NCBI GenBank assembly: GCA_002633005.1
Contig: NMRA01000053.1
Location: 876,129-940,128, forward strand
DNA length: 64,000 nucleotides
Direction: 5' to 3'
From: Phoronis australis
Lineage: Eukaryota > Phoronida > Phoronidae
How positions within the stretch are numbered: the stretch's first letter is position 1; every line of letters begins with the position of its first letter. Below the pieces are notes generated by a model that saw only the letters and a program-made list of their open reading frames with translations, searched no databases and was not told where the DNA came from. Shown piece after piece: positions 1 through 14,900 of this stretch. The position numbers were made by a program, and so were the translations under genes.

Positions 1-3000
1 ATGAAACTCGAAATTAGGTTCGGCATTTTCTACTCTACTTTTGGGCGAACTCAAGATAAGTGTCTATTATTCTATGTTCGAGTACACAATAACTTACGTA
101 GATAATTTATTGCCCTTAGTTCACAGTTTTTAAACCCAATATCAAAGCAATAAGTTCGAGTTTGAACTCGAAATTTCGAGTTTTTACTCGAGTTTGTAGC
201 ACGATTATAAAGGTCTTCAAGGGCAAACTTGAACTAGAAACTCATATGCATAAACTATAATGTATTCGAGCACAGTCTGATAACCAATTATCTTAAGTTC
301 GCACAAAGGAGCAGAGAAAATGCCAAAAATAGTTTTGAGTTCGTTTCGAGTACAAACTTGAGATTAGAGACCGGGCCCGTGGCACACTCAGGTGCCGGGC
401 GGCCAACGGGATCCGCCTGGGGCCAACGCGGCTGTTCACGGCTTCGACATTGCACTGCACTAAACCTAATTACATATAATTCACGTTAATTTTAAACAGT
501 CCTTTTTTAACAACTGGCGATCTTATTCACGGAACAGTAATTGATAATTGCACATTCCCCTAGCTGTTGACACAAAAATACGCCGTTAGTCACTGATGTG
601 GGTCAGTGATGAGGTCAATAATTACAGAAATTCTTTACACAGAACAAAAAATTCACCTAATTGCCCAAATGAATATTCAGTTCCAAGTTCACGCATACCC
701 GATCATGACATTAAGCAACGCTTCACTCTCTATAGCTGTGAGGGCTTGCCGCGAGCGTTGGGCGGCGGGGCCGGTCCCGGCTGCACTCGTCGGCGTCAGT
801 GCTGCACCGCCCATGTAAAAAGATAACCCTAATTTGATGATTTCAACCAATCCTCGTTCTGTCACACGTGCTCGTGCTCATGCCAATAACTAAAAACTCA
901 AAGTAGCCAAGTAGACCGACCTATCAGTGCTGAAGTTACAGAGGTCCTTTCGATCGTCACGATGCCGTGTGAAGCTGACTAATCAGAGTTGCCGGATCGC
1001 GGCATGTCCCTCACTATTACGATTTCCGCTCTCCAGTCTTAGTGTCTCTACGTCCCTCTCATTTGTACTTTTACGTAGGCCTTTCGGCGCACCAATGGTT
1101 TGTCTTTGCTCAGTGATGGACCATTCGATCCGGCTATTGGGGCTCGCCAACGCCATATAGTGTCTCTGATATTTTTTTCTTCTTTGTTAATAATTTTACC
1201 GAATTATTAAAGTTTCAGCACTGTCCCATCGTACCAGTGATCTCAACACGTCAGATTAATTGTACGTTTGGAACTAGTTTGGAAGGACCCCCGTTTTCAT
1301 CGGATGATTTAAGCCAAGGCCTAATATGCATCACTGGGAGTCAATCTTGAACGCAAAATCAAGAATCGACTAAACTCATACGCCCTATTGTTCTCGTTGT
1401 GTGGGCCCTTCCCGTAGTTGCCATGCAATTCGCTGAATGCTCAGGTCACTCTCGAGTTTAAGCCGACTTCCTTGCCGAAAAGACTCAACTGTCCTCGGCA
1501 AATTTCTAAGAGTTACAGAGCATTATTTTGTTTCAGGGAATTGAATAGATAATTAGTTCTTAATATCCATCAATAGGCCAAAACAGGATTTGGTATCCGT
1601 TTAAAGATCCGACCACATAGGACCGACTATTGATGGCTTGATTTTGTGGCTGAACAACAGCTCGTTCAGTTTTTTTGGTGATAGTATTTCATATAAAACG
1701 GCGCTTCTTCACAATTTTGTTGAACGTCGTTTGGAAATGGTATTTTTCAGTAAATATCGAGCCCTCGTTTTTTAGGATGGGTGCGCGGATGCAACCGATC
1801 TTTTTTAAAAACCCTTCCTCCGCCAAAACCCATTTTTGTGGACCATCTATTTCTTTCCCAACAAAAGTGCTCCGCTGGCTTGTAAAGACCTTCCCGTTAT
1901 TACTGGATTGTCGTCGACACATAAAGTAGCAATTGCCAGCTCTTTAGTAAACAAACTTGCATTGCATTTTATTTCACCGTACATGTACTTTTTTCCTGTT
2001 ATCTGTATTGGTCTTTCCAATTGTGGCAGGACGGACTGTTGGCCGTTAGCGCCAGTCACTATTCACATTTCAATGTCCATTGTTATTTGCTGGCTAGTCA
2101 TTGATGGGCAAATGCCCAGGCTGGTTCTCTTGAAAACGCGTGGTTCGAGTCGGGTCTTTATCGGAGTTTGTGAAGAGTGGCTGTATCGTCTACATACGTG
2201 CAATACAAGATTAAACTGCGCAGTCGCTCGTCATATTTACTTGTGAACCGCGTATGGTGACATCTATTAAATTTTACTGTTACTTAGTAATGGCCAGCTA
2301 TTAGCGACCCTGCCTTAGCTAGCCACCCAGTCACGTAACAATGCCATTAAAAAATAGCCTCTATCCCTCCCATAAATCATCTAATCCAGTACAGAAGTAG
2401 ATGCACTAATGGCGTACCTTGAGGCTCACATAACCTGCATCATGCGGTGTTATTCCCCAACACCACGTCATGAACAAGGTTGAGTGAGTTACAGGTCATT
2501 CTCAACACAAAGCTGGTTCTTAAAAAACATTTGGCAATTTTAAACCTATTTCATTTTCACATGGTGGCTATATGCTGAGTTTCCAACTTATTTGACCAAG
2601 CAATCAGAGATATGGAATTAGCCCCGAATTAGGGAATGGGCTGTAAGTCACATTAATTATTTTTATTTATAGTAGATTTAAAATGACTTCGTCTGTGCTC
2701 TGGAAAGTGGTATGAATGAGGAAAGCAACTTCAAGGTTGTCCACCAAAAGAAACTAAGAAATTATAATACAAAAATTAATTATATTCTACAGTCCTTGAT
2801 CTTCATTTAGCAAAAGTGATAAAATAAGCTGCTAGGCAAACTAAGGTAAAATGATGCATGTCAGTACAACATATAGTGCCATGAACAGAACAACACAAAA
2901 CAGGAGTAACACATCGTAAAACTGGTCTATTGGGAAGAAATAAACCTAGTATGAAACCTGAATCAATCCAGTATCGACTAATTGCACAGACTTTCTGATA

Positions 3001-3500
3001 TTTAAAATGGTCAACTGTTTACCCTCAATGCATTAAAGTAAGCACAAACTTTGTACTATTGGATTTACTTGTCTCATATCTAGAACCAGTAACGTTTACA
3101 ATAGGTAAGTTGTGTTGTTGTCGTCGTTTTTGATACTACAGCCAAGTAAACCAGATCCAACAGTATACATATTCAGTGAAGAAATTAGCATTCAAAGACA
3201 GACAGGCCCATTACTTGGCAAAGTTTTCCTTACAGTATTACCATGGCAATAACCAACATCAGCTGCTCCAAAATAAAAACCACACTCCAGTCTGATAAAG
3301 AGTACCGCTTTTATCTCAACACAGAATGGAAAATATCGTGAATGTTAAAACTATCCATGTCACCTTTGCAGAACACTGAGAATGTAACTAAAGGATAGCA
3401 ATTTTGCAGGTAGCTGTTCTGGTTCTCTGACTTTCACACGATCATAAAAAGAATGTACACTTCCACACAAGGAAGAACAAATGTCATGTGACCCCGTTGG
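1..3500. other. Intergenic stretch, no gene recognised
   Basis: No exon-like reading frame, RNA gene or intact transposon is visible here. The first 360 bases are rich in scattered TTCGAG/CTCGAA words, and 360-440 is a short GC-rich patch. The part from about 2650 to 3500 lies directly downstream of the HP1 stop codon and may be its 3' UTR. Confidence 0.5.
2663..2668 (-). promoter_or_regulatory. Candidate polyadenylation signal for the HP1 gene
   Basis: On the minus strand this reads AATAAA about 830 bases beyond the HP1 stop codon. It is the right motif in the right orientation in an AT-rich setting, but AT-rich DNA yields many such hexamers and transcript ends are not visible. Confidence 0.25.
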
Positions 3501-6240
<2,740 letters not shown>

Positions 6241-7284
6241 TGTGTCTAAAAAGTTGCAAGTTGTTTAGAGTCAACGTGGCGAAAAACACATACATGGTGG
6301 GCCAGAAATGTTACCCACTCAGATACACTAATTATGCAGCCACACGCGTGTAGATTATTTTATGCTTGAATATTCAACTTCTGAACACAATGTGCCCCTC
6401 GTCTTTCAATCACAATCAATACGCACACAATCAAGTTTGTAATCACAGTCACATATCGAGTGGCATACTCTGAATTTACCCACCACCATTTGCCTTCACA
6501 TTTTTTACCATCTGACTACTGTTGCTGTAGGCATAATCTTTTCCATAACACAGGAGCTAATAGCAGGAAAAGACTTAGAGAATGTGCCGGCCAACAACCA
6601 AATGTCCGTGCAACGCAACGTCCACTCATAACCAAGCAATATGTGCAATTGATGTGGAATGAATGCTGTCATTTTGTTATCTCCTTGCTCTTAACAGTAA
6701 CTCCTTACAAGCAGGCTAATCTTCCGTCACATGACATTTATGACCAGCACACTCCCTAGATCTTGCCTTCGCGATTTCCTTCGAAGCCAAACCAGTGGCA
6801 GTTTCTAAGGCAACAATAACCAGGAAATGGAGGCACCGATGGCAAACAACCACCAGGAAACTACCACAAACCCACTGGATATGTGATGCGTTATCACAAA
6901 CTTCAATATATGCACTGAAACCGTGATTTTTTTCTTGCCCCAAGACACAAGCACCTTTTCCATCACGTGATCAAGAGTCCTGATAGCTGCTTTAATAATT
7001 TCCAGGACAGCCGCTGGATAGGTCCAAGCCAGCTAAATAGGGTAGCGTCAAAACAAAGCTTGAGAACCTCGAGTAAATTATTATGCAGACATTGAAATTT
7101 CCCTATGGTAGTTCTGCCTATCACATACTGGAACTTACATACTAGCATGCCCCAGCCAGTGTTTGCACTCCCGGAGTCCAAACATTCACTAAGCTCATTA
7201 GACAGTTTCAAAGTGGAAAAGAATACACTACGCTGAATGACTCCCTCCCAACAAAGAACAATCTGCAATTTACTTAAAGTTTGT

Positions 7285-7285
<1 letters not shown>

Positions 7286-7327
<42 letters not shown>

Positions 7328-7343
7328 ACACCCACACCCACAC
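7286..7343. repeat. (CA)n microsatellite passing into CACCCA repeats
   Basis: About 40 bases of uninterrupted CA dinucleotide followed by a few CACCCA units. Reading frames crossing it give VCVCVC or THTHTH and are not genes. Confidence 0.98.
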
Positions 7344-7988
7344 GTGCGGTGCCATTTGCTGGATTTCCATGTGGCATCTTTCTGGAGATGGTTGCAACTT
7401 TGCCACAGCAAAATTGGCTTAAGTTTCAGTTTTGCTGATATAACGTTAAAAACTTTTAATGAAGTGAAAACAATTCTAATAATTCGTCCACAATCTCATG
7501 GAACAGTAGTTGACTTCAGAATGAAACAAGTGTCATTTGCTTTTCTATAAGTCCTTCCATTCTCAAGTTATTGCAAATTTTCCTGGAGCTGGTCTCAAAT
7601 TAACGATGTTTTTTGCCGCATCTTCGGTGTCCCTTGACAGATCTGTCTGAAGTTTGGTACGTGGATTGATCTTTTCAAATGCTATCAGTGTTGTCAAACC
7701 AGTTTCTTGCTACAACTCCCGATCTCTTCAAACATTACTGATCTTATGTCGACAAGTTATTTATAGCTGCACTGTGTGAGCCCATCATACTGTGCTAGAG
7801 ATCAAATTTTTCACCTGATCAACATGAAACTTATGTACATCGTTTAAAGAGAGAGAATTTTGTCCTTGTGAGACATACGCAAGATGGCGCAGTGACGGCC
7901 ATTTTTGAATTGTATTTGTGGAGCATCCTTTTCAACTTTGGTAAGTTGTCAAACTTGACTGAAATAAGCGTTTTTGCATGAATAGTCA

Positions 7989-8011
7989 AAATAATAATAA
8001 TAATAATAATA
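7989..8011. repeat. (AAT)n microsatellite
   Basis: About seven consecutive AAT/ATA trinucleotide units, in the spacer between HP1 and hnRNP A copy 1. Confidence 0.95.
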
Positions 8012-10124
8012 AAATAGAAACAAAAAAGGAAACTGGAAATCAAATGAGAGGAAATCGAAACCAAAATATTAAATTCTCTTAAAAGAGGAAAATTCCAAAA
8101 CCTGTACCTAATACCTTAGTGTAATAAGCGTAAGGTATATTGCAGTTGATGCTCTTGGTTTCGTCACCGATCTCACCTTTAAATTTTTATTTAATTTCAC
8201 CAAGTGTCACTCCTCAGAATGCTTTCATTAGGTTTTAGCCAAATTAACAAGAAACACTCTCGGCGACATGTCAAGCGAACATAGGATAATGAAGAATTTA
8301 TCTTTGACTCCATTTATTTCGTATACGCTTAGCTAAATGCCAAGTCACATTTGGTGACTTAGCAAAAACCTCATGTCGCCAAACTAAATCTCAGGTTACC
8401 AATACAAAAAATTTCGGGCGGGCACCTAAATCAATTCCTATGTTTCTTATCTGGGTATCGTAACAGTTCATCAACCAAAAGAAAAAGAAAGACGGTTGTA
8501 GCATCATTCAATTTCCCCATAAATGTCTACATGTAGGCATACCTTCATTATCTAACTTCTTTCCTCCCGCCAACAAACGAACATAGAATGCAGACGACCG
8601 CATGCGCTAGTGGCACGAATTTTGCCGATCTTGCCTAACAAGTCAGACTGTTTACTTTATCTTGTAATTTGAAATGCGGTGGCAAATGTGCTGGCAAATG
8701 GAACAATAGTGAATCTCAGGTAACAAATCTTGGAAAACTGTTAGTAATTTAAAGTTCAACACCAGCTTTCAAACGAATTTAGAGAGAATTACAGTGGTGA
8801 CTTGGAATATTTTCCCAGGTCACCAAACACAATTTGCAGGCCACCAAATTGAGCAGCAATTGGTTAGTGTTCTGGGCTACTTTCGCAAATATCCTGATGC
8901 ACTGAAGAAAATTTTGAACCTAAGCATAACTAATATAACAAAACCGTATGTTTATACTAATTCTTAACAATCAACCTACCAAACTTAAAGATGGAAAAAC
9001 AAAGTAATATTTCATACAGAATGTCCTGATTATCCAATTACAATATCCCCGACAATATCGCATTGAGGCACAGGTCGGTCCCACTGTTTGCGTGCAGGGT
9101 CCCAGCATCTGATCTAATCTACAGGTAACCATTTCCATACTCATTGCTTAGTATGCTTTATTATAGGAATAAAAAACTATGACAACTGTGCATCCCCAGA
9201 AGTTGATTAAGTAGTAGGCCTACAGGGCAACCTGCACACCTTGGAAATCTGTTACCCAGAACTGCTACAGCCAATGAATTGCTTATTACAAGGTCATGTC
9301 ACAAGCAGAACTAACCATTACTTGGACAGCATGAAATTACCAAGTCTGCACAAAATTAATACACATTTCTTGGAAGCTGTTGACGCATATCTCCATACAG
9401 CTGACTAGGTCCAACTAATAGCCTTGGCGCAGGGCTGATAACTAAGTATACAGCTTTGTGCCAATGTGTGTAAAAAACTGACCAGATAAAATCCACCAAA
9501 AAATTGGTTTCATTAAAAGCTACACTCTTCCTTGAGTACACTACTAATTTACCGGTGTTCTACCATTATTATGCTGCTAAAATTGTGGTGTGATCTTTTG
9601 CGTAGGCTTTCGGCGCCATGAAATATTATGTCACCTATTGGCCAGCTTTTTTTTTCCGCCGATTCTTCACTCAATTGTAGTTCTTCCATAAGATTGCATA
9701 CAAGTAACAACAGAACTGGTTAACGTAATTATAAGTTTTTAAAAACCTAATACCAGAAAACCAAATTTCAGAACAAATTTGCTGCTGCGAAGCTGTCTTC
9801 ATCTCCTAGGAGATGTTGCAAAAATTTAGGACATGGCACATGTCATGAGCATCTGTTTTAAAAATGACAACATACTTTAATTTGTTACCAAAGGCGGCGA
9901 ATTATGCAAGAAAATGACGTTTATTTGTTTTTTACTAAAACAGATGTAACAGGCAAGGTGAGTGTCCAGATTGTGCACGCACCCACACCAGTCTTTAGCT
10001 CTACATGTTGATACAAGTTTTACGGCGAGGTGACGAGCAGAACTGTGTGCATTTTCGAGGTCTGTCGGAGCTCAACACACAGCGGTACCTAACTGTATTT
10101 TGACTATAGTCTTCATACAGCTAG

Positions 10125-11290
10125 TCAGACCACAGGCGTCCTCAGCGACAATCCACAAAATCTTCCCAAAAAGTCAATATGCCACACGAGAATTGTCGGT
10201 TTGTCACAAAAGGTCGCGACATCAATAACTCCACACTTAGCCAGACCATTTCGTAATCCTCCGTGACGAACTGGCAATTGCCGTCCATTCGTAACTCATC
10301 GGATTATTTCATACGCTACTTGACCTCGAACTGACTTGCATGAAGCATATTGACAGTACACAGTGACTTTTTGGTAAGATTTTTGTGCTTTGGGTAATTG
10401 CTTACTAGATGACGACAATGACTTAAACATACGATTTTGATATCATTCGATTCCTTGCAACGTTATCTTTACAAAAATACATGAATGTATCCCTCCCGCA
10501 CTTCATTTGTATTTTATCGTCGAATTTCAGTTCGCACTATTACCCGGCGGACAGTGCCATGTCAGCGCAACTCAAGATTACAGTGACACCTATTGTTAAT
10601 GAATGAAACAGCATCATCGATTCTGAATGGTATTTGCCTGCACAATATTCCCGCTAAAGTTTTCCTGACATAATATGGAAGAACAAGTAGAAGCATTTCA
10701 CCATTTCCATTTTTTTAGAATTGTGACCATTTGACCTTGTTTCCACGAAATTGTCTAAGTGATACTTTTTTCACGAATTTGGACCTCAAAAACAACCTCC
10801 GCTTTTTTCGCGGATTCTTCCTAGCAGATGCGTATCAGAGTCACCATAAGATCAAATTCGAACCCTTGGGACCGTAACTCGGGCAGGGGATAGACGGGTC
10901 TCGCTCAATTTGATTAGTTCAGTTTCTGACTGCCAGGTGACTCCTACTAAGGGAGCGGGTTAGGAGAAACTTCTGTGTAATTTTGGAAAGATAACATTGC
11001 AAGGTATCGAATGATACCAAAATCATATGTGTAAGTTATTGTCATCATATTGTAAACAATTACCGTGCTTTGACCGTGAATTTGTTGCAAACTCGGTGGA
11101 GCAGGACACCGTAATTGGTATATAGAGAGAAAGTTCAACCCCTGTTTAGTGTAAATTTATGGAGTTTTGAGTTTGCTATGGACGGCTGAAGCGAAGCACC
11201 CGTGGAATTTGTAGTCCGAAGTGTCATACCTTGTAGTATTCTATGTAATATATTGGGGACGGTCAGAAGAGGACGCCTGTGCCTGTGGTC
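10125..11290. mobile_element. Fold-back (inverted-repeat) element, first copy, decayed
   Basis: The left end reads CAGACCACAGGCGTCCTC and the right end has its inverse (GAGGACGCCTGTG and, after three bases, GTGGTCAG). Internal words near 10150-10330 and 11100-11260 recur in the larger fold-back element at 45333-47225, for example GAAGCACCCGTGGAATTT and GTCATACCTTGTAGTATT. The outer boundaries are approximate. No transposase is visible, so it is non-autonomous. Confidence 0.6.
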
Positions 11291-11917
11291 AGACACGATG
11301 ACTGAGAAATGTCAGTGTCCAGTTGGCTAAAACAGAAACTCAGAAATTGGGAAGCATGCCATATCAATTTCAGAAAGTTTGAAAATCGTTTATAAACGTA
11401 CCACGAACAATATGTCAACGACACCCAATAGATTGAACTTGCAAGAAAAAATGACAAGCAGAGAGGCTAACAATGGCGAGAGAACATGTGGACCACCGGC
11501 AATTTCTGTCGGCCATTTTTCTTCACAAGTAAACATTTCACCTACAACTACCTACCAAAACTGCTTGATGTGAATGAGTATGATCACGAGTGAAAAATCG
11601 AGATGCCAATTTAACGAAAGCCACAAACAAAAACCTGAAATCACAAACGAATTTTACAGCCAATGATTCTGCAATCAAAGCTCACTGCAACCCGCCAAAA
11701 CCTTTCTTTGCGACTGCGCGAATGTCACATACGGGCATTTTGATTAAGAAGCGGGAAAGTCTATTCGTTAGTTTCCGATAAAAAAACAAAAGACTTAAAA
11801 ATTTTTAGTCCTATTTTTAGAATGTTTTGATTCAGCAGTTTATTTCAAAATCATTTTTAACTAGGTTCACTGATTATATATCAATGCTTAACCTCGATTT
11901 TAGTTTGGTGAAAGTCA

Positions 11918-11980
11918 TACGGAAATTAATTACGCAGTACCACGTGACGTGCTATCGCTTGGCGTGCTCAAGGTGTCAAG
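11918..11980 (+). promoter_or_regulatory. Proximal promoter of hnRNP A copy 1, with E-box and a paralogue-conserved block
   Basis: Just upstream of the ATG, the block TACGGAAATTAATTACGCA (11918-11936) and the E-box CACGTGAC (11941-11948) are shared with copy 2 (44894-44912 and 44917-44924) at nearly the same distance from the start codon. The more distal sequence is much less alike. CACGTG is the classic MYC/USF-type site. The function is inferred from position and conservation between paralogues. Confidence 0.6.
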
Positions 11981-11995
11981 ATGGCGAATTTTAAT
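11981..11995 (+). CDS. hnRNP A copy 1 exon 1: five-codon first coding exon
   Basis: Codes MANFN, ending at a consensus GTAAGT donor. It joins in phase 0 to AAA-ATG of exon 2, giving [16 protein letters not shown]. The same 15 bases and donor occur at 44953-44967 upstream of copy 2, which is strong support for so small an exon. Vertebrate hnRNP A genes also begin with a very short coding exon. Confidence 0.85.
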
Positions 11996-14900
11996 GTAAG
12001 TTTACCGGTTCCCACATTTTCATTAATTAGCTGGTAAAAACGTGTTAGCTTTTAGTTTTTGACCATCTACACTTTGTATTGCCTACGTGGTAAAAAAGTG
12101 TGGTCGCTTTCATGTTTTCTTTTATTCACGGTGTGACTTGGTGTGCCTCTTTTCATTGTTGAACCAGAGTTTGAGAAAACGAAATGGCGACAGACGTGGA
12201 AGACAAAGAGTCACAAAGACGGATTTACTATATGGTTATGTTGTAATCACCATGTTTATCTGTTGTTATCTAAACTTACGTTGCAATTTGTAAATTGGAA
12301 TTTTGGACTGTTCAACAAAATTTTCTGTGGAAACAACGCCGTTATTCTTTTGACCTTTTTCTTGTGAAACATTGCCATTGTATACACCGGTGACCTAAAG
12401 TCGTGAATATAAGCATAATAAGTGCCGATTGTCATACTACCCAATGTCCGTTAGCAACTGCTCATGTGATGTCATGGACATAGGTCAGCCTTCACAAATA
12501 TACGTGTTTTGACAATCTTAATCCTTGTTTGTCTCCGTAAGCAGAGTTTTGAAACGGTCGCTGATATCGGCGGCCATTTTGAATGAGGCCCTAAAGTCGT
12601 GACCGTTTCGGTTAGACGGAAATACACGAAGTAAGACCTCACAAGTCAACTACAGTGCGTACAGTTACTCTAGATGACATAAAAATGCATTGCATTGTTT
12701 ATTAATTCAGTTTCAAATGAAATAAATTGTTATAAGTTTTGCACCCAACTTTGATGTGCACAGAAGTTTTCAATGAGGTTGTTAACGTAAAACGCTAAGA
12801 ACCCAGCATCAATTATCGCTCTGCATTTTATTGTTTTGGCCTTACAAAACTTGATCAACCCTGGGACATTTTGATACATTGTTCAAGCTACCCCTGGAGC
12901 GCGTGTTTGAGTAAATCTGAACGATAAATATTTTCGAAAATATATCCCAAAAATGCCCAAAAAAGTGAATTAGTGAAATATGCTGTTTTTAAGATACATT
13001 TGAAAAAAGAAGCCACTCACTCACTGTTTGTTATCATATTGTGAATACGAACACGTCCGGTATTCGTTTGACGTTCGTAAGCAGACGAATGCTGGAAACT
13101 TCAACGCCAGATGTCTCAGGACCGCGCAGAAGAGGAAATAAGATCGTTCACGACTTTAGGGCACTCACGACTTTAGGGCCTCTGACGGTAGTGCGAGGGC
13201 ACTGGTCGGATGCAGAGGTCCCTGATTTAATGAACCAGTTTCATCCACGAAGTAATGGGTCCACTATTCAGTGATTGCTTGGTTCTCTAAATCAGGGACC
13301 GCTGTATCCGACAAGTGCCAGGGCGAGTACGTAGGGGTAGGGGAAAGTTTGGGTAAATTCTGACGAAACCACCTAGCTCGACTTGCTTACCTGCTACTGA
13401 AGGTTAATGTGGAAGCTAATAACGTTTGATGAGTCCTGGATATTCACAAATCAGCCTTTGAGATTTTTCGTTACTAATTCAGTTTCAATGCCATCGAATT
13501 TTAAGAATAAAAATGATGGTTGAAATCTGGGAAATTCGGACACAGGTGGGTTAAGTTGGACAGAATGTCGGGGAAATTTGGATCAGCAAATTCTGAATGG
13601 GTAAAACTCAAATAAAATATGTAATTGTACTTTATGATTTCAAAACATGAATTTAGGTATTTAGCACTGTTGTGAATTGACCTCTAAGCACAGAAGGTCA
13701 TCCATGAGTACGAAATTCTCTCAAAGAAGCATCAAGAAAAGCGCCTAGTAGCCTGAAAAGCATAGTGTCCGAATTTTTCTGCAGCACAAAAAAGTTGGAG
13801 GGGAAATTTGGACGCACCTTTTTTGATTTAATCATGTTTTTTGTATGTTTTTATATTGCAATTAACATTTAAAACAGCATAGTGATGGATTGAGCGTCGA
13901 GTAAATTTACATGACAAGGGACCAAGTGACCTAAATATAGCTTACAAAAGAGAGTGTACCTATCACAGACTTTCATAATCACTATGCAAAGCAAACTGCA
14001 GAGCAATGTAAGGTGTAGACAGTGACCATTGACTTATTGAACTACATACGGTGTAGCTTTTTGGGGAATTATGCCTCACAATGCCTAAAACATCAAAGTC
14101 ACATTGTTATAAATCCCTTGTCTGCATAGAGGGATACCTTAGGAGGCTGTCCATGTCTTTAATTCCGCCCATCTTGAAGAAATATTCCCGTTTTCAAACT
14201 TTTTCTTCGAGCAGTCCTTCAATCAGTTCCTAAAATCGGAAACTACTTTTTTCACAGTGTGCATCAGGTGGTATGACGTAATATCCCCTGGTGTGCGCAG
14301 TGTAAAATTGGAAATAATAACAAGAGTATTTGTTGGAGTTGGAAGGAAATAAGACATTGACGCCTCCTAAGGTATCCCTTTTTGCGCAGAAGGTATTTAT
14401 AACAACGCGTCAAAAACTTCCGGCGTATGAGACAGCTGACCATCACCATATGCGGTAAAAAAAAAATTTTTTTATGATTGTTGAGAAAGTTCCTCAAGTT
14501 GTTTACCGTTATTTCCCGTAGAACTTTGAATCATGAAGTGTATGCAACCACACATTCGTGACTTGTATATAAACTGTTCACTTGTCTAATAAAGACAGTC
14601 CTCATTTTGTAACTGCTGTTACTAGAGTAGTTGAGCGTTTTACTTTCTACAGTTAGTTACAGAATACTGCCATCTCGCTGATTGACCGAGACACATTGCA
14701 CAACACAACGCAGCTGCTACGCTCACTCTAATCCTCAATTTATACTACTCTTGAACACATAAATTAAAAGCCTCGTCATCTAATTTATATTTTGCATGTG
14801 AGAGAATAATGCAAATTTCGAAAATCACTTCCGCCTTAGGCAACACGTAGCCCCTCGGCTAGCTATGCACGGGCTACAGTACTCCACATCATTTTCTGTT

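Larger units (their letters stand above)
6246..11917. other. Spacer between the divergent HP1 and hnRNP A genes
   Basis: No coding exon is recognised. It probably holds the 5' UTR intron and a non-coding first exon of HP1, because a splice acceptor sits just before the HP1 start codon. That first exon could not be placed from sequence alone. It also contains two simple repeats and one fold-back repeat, listed separately. Confidence 0.5.

Noticed and set aside
6963-7422. Open frames on both strands of 61 and 147 codons with VCVCVC or THTHTH runs
   Set aside because: They are created by the CA dinucleotide repeat. Nothing else in them resembles a protein.
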